Positions 34,316 through 45,500 of a DNA stretch of 64,000 nucleotides are shown here, piece by piece. Position 1 is the stretch's first letter. The number at the start of each line of letters is the position of its first letter. The notes under the pieces are model-generated. The model saw only the letters and a program-made list of their open reading frames with translations. It was not told the DNA's origin and did not search any database. This DNA comes from Acanthochromis polyacanthus (taxonomy: Eukaryota; Chordata; Actinopteri; Pomacentridae). The position numbers and the translations under genes are program-made. The stretch lies in contig NC_067124.1 of the NCBI RefSeq assembly GCF_021347895.1, positions 21,070,521-21,134,520 on the forward strand, given 5' to 3'.

Positions 34316-35687
34316 TTTTGTTCTTCCAGCTGCGAAGCATGGCAGGTAAAGCCTGACTATGTCTGTCTAATGATATGGAGAGCCAATGGCTGGAGTCACA
34401 AAATCCATCTTGAAGTCAGATATTCAACCGGCCAACTGTTTGCAACTGACAATTCTGGAGTTCTATGCAGTGGCGCGTCAGCAGTTAGCACTAGAACACC
34501 TGTGTTTAATAAGAGTATGTTTGAGCCTTTCACAGATTGATACCTCAGCTCTTGCATGTGTGCTACAGATTTTATGTTTACAGCTACAGAGGTTCATTCC
34601 AAAATAAAATAAATGATGAGTTGACCACTGAAAAAACGGTGCATGATTTCAAAGTGAGTAATGGTATATAAAGCAGCAAAAGGAGAAGAGATGTTTTAAC
34701 TTGGAAACAAGGAATCGTAATAGATTAACATCTGCGTTTTTGATTTATTAAAGGATTTACTCACAAACATAAGTAAAACCATTCCAGCAAATAGGTTTCA
34801 TGAGAATTTGGAGAAGAGAATCACACACAAAAACAGTTTCAAAGGGATTTATTTAATGCAAAACTGTGAAAGTCTAACTTGCCTACAACAGTAACAACTT
34901 TACAACAAGTTGTAAAACCACAGCAACCAAAAAAAACACGCATTTTCATCACAAACAACACAATTAAGCTATTACTTCCTCACGGTTGCTCACCGAGGCT
35001 ATAATACGCTGTGGCAGAAATTACAAACAGTTGCTTTTAAAACCACTGCAGCTTCATATACCTCATTCAGTTGGTGAGAAACACCAGATGTAGAGGATTT
35101 CAGTGGGCAAATTTACTCAAGGTTTGTTTTTTTGTTAAATCTACACTACACAGTGAGACAGAAATCAGTTAAATGGGGTTAGTGTGACAGATGCAGCTTC
35201 ACAACTCATCGGCAGTGCATTGAAGCTCCCCCTAACTGCTCATGTGAATGTGTGCATTTGTGGATAATATTTCAACCCAGCTCACTTTCAGAGTCTCTGC
35301 TTTGAGTCAAGATTGGAACACCAGCTAGATGACAGAGCACAGACTCCGGTGGGCCTGACTAAACAAAAAGAGAAAAATTGACAAAGGCCTAAAGGGCATT
35401 CCTCCTTATAGCCTCACTGTTGAGAGTGTCTGCAACAGAAAGTCTTCATTTCTGCTGAGAGCATTTCATGGCTTAAATGGAGGGCTACTGAAGTGCTGAA
35501 TGCTGACACTGCAGTGTCAGTAGCCATTCCAGCAATGCATTCTGTGTTTATATGGGAGTCCCTGCTGCAAAAAGAGAGTAATAATGCAAAAACGCTTCGT
35601 AGTTTCACAAGTTCCATAGTGATATTAAGTAGGTGTGATGCTTATTCTTCTCATTGACCATCATCACCATCAAAAATAGCAAAGAAG
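34316..35687. other. Intergenic, no recognisable feature
   Basis: Only short frames without homology that I can recognise are present. Composition is AT-rich throughout, with no clear repeats. Confidence 0.5.
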
Positions 35688-35862
35688 GGCACCTGGATAG
35701 CTCAATGGGTTAAGTGGGCGACCCACGTACAGGAGCGGCCTGTTTTCAATTCCCGCTCACGGCCCTTTGCTGCATGTCTTTTCCCTCCTCTCCTGTCTGT
35801 CTCCACTGCACCTATCGAATAAAGCCGAAAAAGGACAAAAAAACCCAAAACAACAACAACAA
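35688..35862 (+). mobile_element. tRNA-derived SINE
   Basis: A polymerase III A-box-like TAGCTCAATGGG starts at 35698 and a B-box-like GTTTTCAATTCCCGC at 35742. A tRNA-unrelated body follows (CTTTGCTGCATGTCTTTTCCCTCC...CTGTCTGTCTCCACTGCACC), then AATAAAGCCGAAAAAGG and an A/CAA-rich tail. This matches the structure of a common fish SINE family. Confidence 0.8.
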
Positions 35863-38556
35863 AGAAACCATCCGAGATTTGTGTGTCAGCATGCTAATTA
35901 GAGCTAAACACAATGTGCCACAGAGGTTCATGGACATGTAGTTTTTGCAAGTATTAAACCAAAGCACTACATTTGGGATCTAAAATTTAAATCATGGCAA
36001 AGAGTGTCTAATTAATGCCAAACCATATCACTTCAAGTTGTAGGTGGAGTAATTTCCCCACAATTAATTGCCTATAGTTTCTAAATTTAGACACAGAAGA
36101 CATTTTGAAATATTAAGATCCTGATTACATTTTTTTCTCAAGAGCAAAGCATTCTTGCTAAGAGCACTTGTCTTCATATAACACCCACACCTCATTTATA
36201 TTGAGATACTATTGCCAGTTTTAAAAGATCTGAATAGCAAAATAGGGAATAATGAGAAGTGAGAACCATGAATCATGAGACAAATGAAAAGCCAATGTTG
36301 GAAAAACCCAGCTGGAGATGAGGTGATGGAATATGTTGTTTTTCAACAGAATGTGTTTCGCTAATGCGTAATATCTTCTCTGTTTATTTTAAACAAATCT
36401 GAATCTTCTACTTATTGAGTTCACAGCTTGTCGTGGCCACAAGTTTCACACCGCATAAATCATAGCATAATCTGTTGGCAAGAGCCTTTGGGAGGTGCTT
36501 ACGCAGCCCTTTAATGAATGGTGTTTATGAGTGCTAATCTGTGGCATGTAAACCACCATTTTTGGTTGAGATAAGCCACAATAAGGTGAAAATGTGTTTC
36601 TCAGTGTGTTCACTGCCTGCTGTATGCTCACCAAACTTGGCTCACATCTCAATTTGACCTTCAGTTTGAGTAATAATATAAATGTGAGGCTAAAATATTT
36701 ACTATTTTCTGACGTCACTGAGAAACTCAACATAAAAATTAAGTGGGAAACATTTACAAGCTTCAACTTGGGCATTTTTCTCTTGAAAGAAATTTATGCA
36801 TAATAGCTTCTTCATTGACACGCAACTCTTAACCATCTCTGATGTCAGTAAAAAGAAAAAAATGTCTTGGCAACCCTTCTGCCAGGCCTCCAGGTGAACT
36901 GAATGTGGTTTATGGAAAAATAAAGCTTTACAAGAAGTCATTTGGTTACCTGAAACAGTTTTTGAAATCACTTTTGGTTAGTATTTTGCCTGATAAGATT
37001 GGTATCTCCTGCAAAACATGTGGAAACCATTATAGGCAAATAGGCCTAAAAGGTCCAAATAACTACAATTTGAGGGGATTTTAAGGGAGCAACATTAAGG
37101 GCTGCTTTGATGGTAAACCAAAGCACATGACAAATCTAACAGAGACAGGCTTGTGTCTTGCAGTTTCCATGGCAACAGATCATCAACGAAGAATGCTCTC
37201 AAACTCTTAAAGACAGAAAAAAGAAAAATTGAAACTTGTCTGTCTTCTTTGTACCTTAAACAATCTTATCTTTTCATTACTGTCTTGCATGTCATATAAA
37301 ATGCGCTAAGAAAGGCAAGAATACAAGTTATCCAATGGTGTTTCACGAAACAATAAAATAGTTACCTTCTGATAGCAAAAATGTGTGTGTCAGGGGTTTC
37401 TCAGAAACCTAATACTAATCCTAAGTTAAGTGCAGGAATGTTCCCCCTCCTGTAATCTTGATGTACCAAAGACTTTTGGTTGGTGCTTGAGCACTTGCTC
37501 AAAGAAGCTGGCAGCAGGTCTGTCTCTTGTTCGTCCAAGTCAAACACACTCCTTTCACTCCAAAGTCCAACGATGAGCTGCCATGGAGTTCAGGCTCTTC
37601 TGTGCGGGGCCAGAACTCCATACATCTGGTTAGCAGCACTAGTTTGACCTTGCCAACGCAGGGTGTTCATGCAAACATGGTTTTAACCTCTACTTCACTC
37701 TAAGTGTCAATAACGGGACTGTGGGTTGGTCATGATGTAAACTTGAAGGATCAGCTAAAAATAAGTGTTGCATGGCAAGTTTTGGCTGGGCTGTGTGCCA
37801 TAGTGCTTCTTGCCAACGATTTTTCCCACTTGGATCGAAATAGTATTCAGTAGAGGTGGGCACCACCACCCCTCTCGCTTCCCGCTCCTTGTTTTTCTGT
37901 GGCGCACCAAGGCAGCTTGTCTCTTGTGTTTATCTGCTGCCCTTTCAATTAGATAGGAACAACAGAGAAGCCTATTTGGATGGAGGTCTGTGTCACCTCA
38001 AGGCTATGGTTGCCACTGCTGAGGTCATGCTATGAAAGGGAAATGGAGCACTACTGTTTCCCCTGAGCCTTCTGAAACATAAGTGATTACACTGACTGAT
38101 CTGTCCAAGGGACCCTGGTTGGTGAAGATCAAAGGCAGCCTGGAGACCACCTGGAACTTCTCTTGGCAGTAGATTTGGCCTGTAGAGGAATGAGATGCTC
38201 TGGGAAAAGCAGCAGAAGCACTGTGCCTCTTATTCCCATCCTGATCTTCGTGAGAACACTGGGTCTTTGAGAGAAGAACCGCCTTTACTTCTAATGTTAT
38301 TTCTTTAAGCTTTCAGTGTCACATTCAAATATATGAAGATGAGTGATTGGCGAGAAGAGACTTCAGCTTAAAGACAAATTGAAGAGTTTAGCATCCAAAG
38401 CTTGGCTTCACTGATCCATAGCCTTTTTCTGGCACAGTCTAAGTAGACTAGACTGTCTTTATGATCTTCGCATTCTGCTAGGTCATTTTGGACCTCCATG
38501 CAAACTCAAAAAGTTTGTTAGGACATGGCACAAAGAGGAAAATGTACTAATTTACA

Positions 38557-38558
<2 letters not shown>
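35863..38558. other. Intergenic; unidentified block with higher GC at 37430-38340
   Basis: No protein-like frame is found. The block at about 37430-38340 is visibly richer in G and C than its surroundings and has few ORFs. It could be an old element, a noncoding exon or a regulatory block. The rest is AT-rich without features. Confidence 0.4.

Positions 38559-38645
<87 letters not shown>
38559..38645. repeat. (AC)n microsatellite, about 43 units
   Basis: An uninterrupted AC dinucleotide run of about 87 bp. Its perfection suggests a highly polymorphic locus. Confidence 0.98.
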
Positions 38646-38646
<1 letters not shown>

Positions 38647-39084
38647 CCAACATATTCATATTTCATACTTATAGTTCATGTGTTTTCATGTTTTCCACAC
38701 GTTAGGCTACAGCAATGTGTGTGCATACTCATTACACAGATATTATGAATGTACAAGTTATTATCACATTTCAGAAAGAATATTCCAATTTCTTTGCACT
38801 CAACAGGTTAAAGTAATTTCACTTAAGTGCATTAAATGCTGTCAAAAGAAAGAAATATGGAAAATACTGGAAATCACAGAGGAATGTAACAAGAGCAAGT
38901 AAAATGTTGGACCAATTAGCTCCTAAATTCCTATCTATGGGCCAGTAGTGTGGTTTGGCGGACACCTTACCCTTCTTTCTACCCTATGACAAACATACCC
39001 AAATGCGTACTCAGTACAAGAGAAAAGACACAATCAGTACTGAATCCCAGGGCAGGTTTAAAAGACTGAATTGAGTTCAATCTC
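38646..39084. other. Intergenic, no recognisable feature
   Basis: AT-rich spacer between two microsatellites. The short frame at 38678-38902 has no domain or homology that I recognise. Confidence 0.5.
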
Positions 39085-39149
39085 AAGAAAAGAAAAGAAA
39101 AGAAAAGAAAAGAAAAGAAAAGAAAAGAAAAGAAAAGAAAAGAAAAGAA
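39085..39149. repeat. (AAAAG)n microsatellite, about 13 units
   Basis: An almost perfect pentanucleotide array. It creates the repetitive Phe-Ser-Phe-Leu minus-strand frames in this stretch, which are not genes. Confidence 0.97.
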
Positions 39150-39899
39150 GAGTTTTGAATATTCCCAGTGGTCCGAAAATATGTCTATAAGCACATTGAT
39201 TTTGCATGCATTGAGGCAATATGTTGTACATATGGTACTGGTACACATAGTCTTTATATGTCCATGAAAAATCAATTTTGTGTGCTTTATAAGACTCATA
39301 CGGAACTATTAAGCAACATGCTGGCTCCATTGTATTGTGGTTTGATGATTTCTTGGTCTGTTGCTGTGCTTTCTGGGCAATTGTGCTTACAAAGACAATG
39401 TAAGAGTGATAACAAATTAATTAATCTACAAATGCGTGTAAACATGTTTCTACCAGCTCAGCTGCTAATTGTGTTTGCTTGGTAAAGGAAACAATGTCAC
39501 TGTGGCTCAAACGGCACACCTAAATAAGAAACCTGCCTAGAAAAACTATCAGGTTAAGTTTCCACTCTACCTGTCTAGTGTCTTACCTGTGGCAACCTGA
39601 CAAGAAAAGAAAATGCAATGACAGCATCTCCATTGCACTGAAACATTTTTACCATATCTCTGTTTACATGTCATGTCTCTGCTATTCATCCTGTACATAA
39701 ATAGATAAAAATAAAAAATCATCCACACAAACTGGACCATTTTTCTGAAGCATGTGTCCTTTTTTCAGTGATATCACTCAAGTGCCTCCTTTTAGAGCTG
39801 ATCAAATAAAAAATTCACCGGAGAGAAATTGTCTTTCCTCCACCACTGCCAAAGATACCAACCAGTATTTTTTTGTAATTCTTCTGCAAAAAAAAAAGT
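39150..39899. other. Intergenic, no recognisable feature
   Basis: AT-rich spacer up to the next Tc1 copy. Frames such as 39168-39485 show no family signature. Confidence 0.5.
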
Positions 39900-41045
39900 C
39901 TTTTAAGCACAGTGTCTAGCATCCTCCTTGGAAATTTTCCCCGTTTTATTGGTTTTCAACATTGATTGATGATCCGTATAGTACGGGTATTTGACAAATA
40001 CTTACAAAGAAACACATTTTCATGTCAAGGGAAACAGGTTTCTACAGCATAATCAATTAATTTAACATATACAATGCTAAATTATATCAGTATTCATCCC
40101 CTTGGAGTCAGTATTTAGTAGATTCACCCTTAGAGTCTGTGGATATGTCTCACATCTGGACACTGCAGTTTTACACCATTCTTCATTGCAAAACTGTTTC
40201 AGCTTGGTTGCACAGGGACTGTGAGTGAACCACTCTTTCAAATCCAACTGCAAGTTCTTAGATGAATTGAGGTCTAAGCTCTAACTTGGCCACTCCAGAA
40301 CATCCACCCTGTTGTCTTTTAAGCCATTTCTGCATAGCTAAGGCTGAATACTTCAGGTCATTGTCTTGTTGGAAAACAAATCTTCTCCGAAGCTGCAGTT
40401 CTCTTTGGCAGACTGCATCATGCTGTCCTCCAGAATTTCCCTATACTATGGTACAATCATTTAACCCAGTGCCTTTATAAGTCTCACAAGACCTGCTGGT
40501 GAGAAGCATCCCCACATCATGATGCTGCCACCACCATGCTTCACAGTGGGTATGGTGTGTTTATGCTGATGTGCAGTGTTTGGTGTCCACCAAACATGGT
40601 GTCGAGTCTGATGGCCACAAAGCTATATTTGTGGCCATCAGACCAACGAACTTTCTTCCAGTTGACGTTCCCACTTGCCTTTGAGTGAACTGTAGCTGAG
40701 ATTTATTGTGAGCTTTTTTTTAAAACATTGCTTTACTTTTTTGTCACTCTCCCGTAAAGATTTTACCTGTCAAGAATCCTGACAATTGTTGCTGTACACG
40801 CAATCTCTCCCACCTTAGCCGCTGAAGCTTGTAACTTCTTCAGAGGAGTCATAGCTGTCTTGGTCGCCTACCTTACAAGTGTCTTTCAAGCACATTCACT
40901 CACTTTTGAAGACATCTTGCTCTTGACAGATTTGCACACAAGCCATACTCCTTCTGTTTCCTAATGATGGATTAAATTACACTCAAAGGGATTTTCAGTG
41001 ACTTCAAAATTTTCTTGTATCCATCCCGATATTTGCTTTTTTATA
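39900..41045 (-). mobile_element. Tc1-like transposon copy 1 (minus orientation, decayed)
   Basis: Minus-strand text carries successive Tc1 transposase landmarks. The helix-turn-helix lead-in is near 40900-41030, the [14 protein letters not shown] segment near 40500-40550, and the QQDND/LKW-type C-terminal part at 40290-40370. The left arm (CTTGGAAATTTTCCCCGTTTT...) matches the terminal region of copy 2. Many stops and frameshifts are present. The N-terminal end and terminus on the right are lost or unrecognisable. Confidence 0.75.
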
Positions 41046-41128
41046 CATTGTTACTCTTTTACTATTCCCATTTCCACACATACAAATAACTAAACAGTTC
41101 TAAACCAATACATATGCATCAGATGTTA

Positions 41129-41488
41129 GCATAGGCGTCAGTTTAGGGGGGACGGTGGGGATGTGTCCCCCCCACTTTTTGTCAGGGGTCATTTTGTCTC
41201 CAACACATTCAAATTCTTCACATGTAAGCCGTTGTAAACCCAGTTATTTTCAGCAGTATAGAAAATTCCGACTCTCCTGAACGCACCATCCGCACTCGGC
41301 CGAGAGTTGCACAGACATGCAGCACACCTTCGTGAGGTAAAAAAAAAAAAACGGGTTGAGCCTCCACCTTTGGTGCGGTGGTTGTAAATTCGAACCCAGC
41401 TTGTGGCATTTTGCCGCTGTTCTTCGACATTTTCTCAAAGTGCTGTGGTCTCCATCCCCCCCACTTTTAAAAACAAACTGACGCCCTT
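41129..41488. mobile_element. hAT-like MITE, about 360 bp
   Basis: GGCGTCAGTTT at 41134-41144 is the exact reverse complement of 41475-41485. Flanking AGATGTTA (41121-41128) and GGATGTTA (41489-41496) form an 8-bp direct repeat with one mismatch, as expected for an hAT target duplication. The interior has TGTGTCCCCCCCAC and an A13 run and no transposase. The structure is that of a non-autonomous element. Confidence 0.65.
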
Positions 41489-41496
41489 GGATGTTA

Positions 41497-43360
41497 CGTG
41501 TTAGATGGAAGTGTAAAGTAAAGCAAGCAGGTTGTGTTCACAAACTCTTTTGTCTCAGCTGCTTTTCCCATGATGGCTTTCTTCTGTCTGTTGTGGTTTT
41601 CTAGTGTTAATAAAAATGATCATCCTTCAGTCCTTGCCATTGCCATAGTGAAGTTACCATGTTTGGAATGAAACATTTCATGCAGTAGGGAATTAGACTA
41701 TTAACACCTTTCTGCTGAGGCGTTCTGAATCGCCTAGGAGTGAACACAGTCAGAAGAATCATTGCTGTAAATCAAACACACTTGCCACAGTGGAATGTGT
41801 ATGCATGATTGCTAAATGGCATTAGACCTGCAGGGCCCTGTCTAGTTTATTATTCAGTCCAATTGTCAGAGGCCACAACTCTTCTGTTTTTAGATTAAAT
41901 CAGGACTGACATGCAATCTAAAACATCGTAAACACGTTGTTGGCGTGCTTAGCTGGAGCTCGGGGTACTGTCCACAAATATGCAAAAAACAATGATTTAT
42001 GCAGCCAAGACCCTCGGACCTGAAGCCAGAAGCAACTTTTTGGCACTACAACACATTAACAAGATAGTCTTCTAAGAGAGGTGCCTTAAGGGTAGATGAA
42101 TTTTTAATTCCTATAGGGTGAGAAAACTTCACTTGGATCTTGGACTTTATCAAAGTCTTTATCAAAATTGTTCTGAAAATGATAAGCAGTTTGCCTGGCA
42201 CCCTGTCATGAGCTATATAAGGTCTGAAATAATGGCTTCAATGAGGGAGTTAGGATAAAGAGCCAACCTGTGTCTGTTTCCAGGAGGAACTAAACCTGAG
42301 TCTGTAGGAATGTTCCAGACCATAGAGAGATTCTGTGGTGCAGATCAGAAGCCAGACGCATAGACCATTGTGAAGGGATTATTAGTTCCCATGTAGTCCT
42401 TATGCCTCTGCCCTCCCCCCTTCTTTGTCCTTGTCTACACTTGTCTTGTGTTTGACTCTACTCCGTAGGTCCCCTTAAGTGGGAAAATTTAGTTTTGCGC
42501 TTTAGAGAATCATGTCACTAAACTACATGACTCAGCATCTGTTGGTTTGACGTGTTGGCAGGATGTAAAATGAAAAACAAATCAAATAAAAATCTGTTTC
42601 TATATGATGCAGATGCTGATAAGTACCACATTTCTCAAGACCACTTTCAGCCTTAATTCTTTCAGTGTACTGCCCTTCGCCTCAAAAGATTTTAGTTGGA
42701 CCTGACCCGAAGACAATCGTACAGTTTGCTGTTGGCTACAGTTTTGGCACTGAGGCAACCCTAGCCAACCACAACACTCTCTCCATGGTGGAACTGAGGA
42801 CCTGTAAATTAGACAAGCTCACCCAAATTCCCTGTTTTTGATGAATTGACTGAACCTAATGGCGTTTTCTGTCCGGGTAGACAAAAAACAGCAGATCTGG
42901 CAGCACCCTGACTGTCGTGCTGTGCAGAGTCCCATAAATTTTGCACTAAGTTTTGGTGTTACTGAGGTCGGTCTGCCTTTCCCCTCACTCTGTCTGTCTG
43001 GAGGATGAGGAGCAATGAAGACACTCTGCTTGCTTCTGTGTTGTTTTGCACTGGGGTAATGTTGCATTGAAACTTTCCCAAATCCTGGGCCTGGTAGCCT
43101 ATTTATGGGCTCTTTCATGCCTCGCCTACTTTCAAAAACATTCCATCATTTGTGCACCATTAAGTTTGGTGTAGATGGATGTGAGATTCTCTGGATCACT
43201 ATTTCCAGTCTCCCAATCTTGGATGCAATTTTAATACATTTGTGACTACATTTTTTCTTTGTGGCCACATAATCTGCTAGTGGGGGGAAATAAGATCCAC
43301 AAAAACACTGATCAAGACATTTATAGACAATAACTGATCAATATAGCTCCTCATCCATAA
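41497..43360. other. Intergenic, no recognisable feature
   Basis: This 1.9-kb stretch has no named repeat or gene that I can support. The minus-strand frame at 42819-43118 lacks any domain signature. Confidence 0.45.
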
Positions 43361-45500
43361 TTCAGTTCAGTTCATTTTTGTTCATACAGGGCCATTTCAA
43401 GACATATAACATCTCAAGGTACTTCACAAAATAAGGTGAGGACCTTGTAAAATGCAAAGAGAGCTCCAACCAATCCAAAGTTATTCTCAGATTCCCTTCG
43501 AGCTAGCACTTGGCAGTAGTCCGAAGAAACAACATCCATTTACTGGGAAGAAACCTTCAGCCAAACAAGTTCAAAGAAGGAAGCCATCTCCATCGACTGG
43601 TTGGTTTCAGGGTAAAGGAGAGAGAGAGAACAAGATAGTAGACAGGAAATAGATAAACAATGCACAAGAAAAAAGATTCACAATGTAGATCAAAAGGCCA
43701 GTAACAACAGACCAAAAACATAAAAAATACCTATAAAAGGTTTTACGTCCCCAAGATTTCCACATTTCGAGTTTTTCACAATTGAATTATGGTCAATATA
43801 GTGTGGCATTTTGACAGGAATTTGCAAAAAAGACTCTTTCGCATCAAAATAAAATCTGATTTCTAATAAGTATGGTAAATTAATCAATTAATACTATTAA
43901 ACTAAAAATAATTGATTGTATCAATTAAATACTGATATTTTGGCCACAGTGCAGTATTGAGCCTGCATGGATAAGTCTCATTCAACCTTGCACATCCGGA
44001 CATTGCAGTTTTACCACATTCTTCTTTGCTAAACTGCTCAAGCTCTGTCAGATTGCATAGGGATCATGAATGAAGAGTCCTTTTCAAGTCCAGCCACAAA
44101 TTCTCAGTTGGATTGAGGTCTGAGCTCGGCCGCTCCACAACATTTGCGTTGTTGTCTTTAAACCACTTCCGTTTGCTTGGCCGCATGCTTTGGGTCACTG
44201 TCTTGCTGGAAAACAAATCTACTCCCAAGTCACAGTTCTCTTGCGACTGCATCAGGTTATCTTCCAGGACTTACTTATGCTTATCTGCATTCATTGTATC
44301 TGCAGCCTTCACAAGCCTTTCAGGCCTGCAGGCTTGCTGCAGAGAAGCATCACTTCACAGTACATTATGGTGTGCTTGTGATGATGTGCAGCGTGTAGGG
44401 TCAGCCAAACATGGCATCTAATCTGATTCCTGGTTAATTTCAGTCAAGATTTGATATGAAACTTTTTCAACAGGGACCTTCTTTTTGCCACATAAAGCTT
44501 TGACTGGTGAAGAACCTGGGCAAAAGTTGTCATATGGTGGCCTCTTTCTTTAATTTCATTCTTGCTTTTTTCAAAAAAACCTCTGTTTTTCAGGATCTTC
44601 TGCTGTAGGCAGATTTACACATGTGCCATGCTTCTTCCATTACATTCTATTTAGAATTAATTTAACGGTGCTCAATGGAGTATTTAGTGACAGAAACATT
44701 TTCTTGTATCTGTCCCCTGATATAAGCTTTTGAAGACAAGATTGCTTGGAGTGTTCTTTTGTCTTAATGGTTTAAATGTAGTCAGGAGTATTGATTCATT
44801 CGTGACTGGTTGTTCCCGATGCAGGCTTTTTATTACAATTGTGGGAAACACATTTACTCCACTCAGATGATCTCAATTTCAAAAACCGAGTGACTTTCAG
44901 CACTAACTGGTTGCACCTGTGTTGAATTACAGTAGTTGAGTCACAAACATAAAATAAGGGATAATGAGGAATCACTTGTTTTACATTTTAAATTTTTAAT
45001 TAATTGGCTTTATTTTATAGAGATCTGTTTTCATTTTGACACAGAAGAGACTATTTTGGAAATTCTCAATGATTCAATGTTGAAATGCAATAAAAGGGTC
45101 AAACTTGCATGGGGAGTGAGTACTTTTTATAAGCTCGGTTGCTCAGAGATACCAGCAGAGAACACAAAACAGAAACTATTAGAGAGAGGACACAAAGTTA
45201 GGGATTTGCAATGGTGGCGTTTAAATATATGGAGATAAAGTGTGAATGGAAGTCCCCAAGCAGTTCGAGCATCATAGCAGCACATATGATTCATGATCAG
45301 CTAAGTCAGCCATAACTGTAAGCTTTTGCAGAAAGGTAGGTCTTTCACTGAAATCTTTAAAGTAAGGAGGGTGTCTGTATTCCAGACCCCAAGCTGGGAG
45401 TTTGTTTCACAGCAGAGGTATCTGATAGCTCAAGGCTCTGCGTCTCATTCTAGCTACAACATCTAGAGAGGATAGGCACAGCAGAATGTCCTGTCCTGTC
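43360..45500 (+). repeat. Fish interspersed repeat split in two by a Tc1 insertion
   Basis: The left half (about 43360-43680: TTCAGTTCATTTTTGTTCATACAGG...CTCAAGGTACTTCACAAAAT...AGGAAGCCATCTCCATCGACTGG) and the right half (about 45230-45500: GGAAGTCCCCAAGCAGTTCGAGCATCATAGCAGC...GCTGGGAGTTTGTTTCACAG...CTCAAGGCTCTGCGTCTCATTCTA) are consecutive parts of one common fish repeat, recognised from memory. The Tc1 copy at 43729-45135 lies between them. Confidence 0.65.
43729..45135 (-). mobile_element. Tc1-like transposon copy 2, nearly full length (minus orientation)
   Basis: About 1.4 kb with recognisable termini: ACCTATAAAAGG...CGTCCCC on the left and the inverse GGGGAGTGAGTACTTTTTATAAG on the right. 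The minus-strand frame at 44064-44252 keeps the transposase C-terminus (LGVDLFSSKTVTQ, KRKWFKDNNANVVERPSSDLNPTENLWLDLKR). Elsewhere the frame is broken. Text near 44600-44720 matches copy 1 near 40930-41030, so both belong to one family. Confidence 0.85.

Noticed and set aside
38979..39330. Minus-strand ORFs rich in Phe-Ser-Leu
   Set aside because: They read through the AAAAG array; no protein family is indicated.
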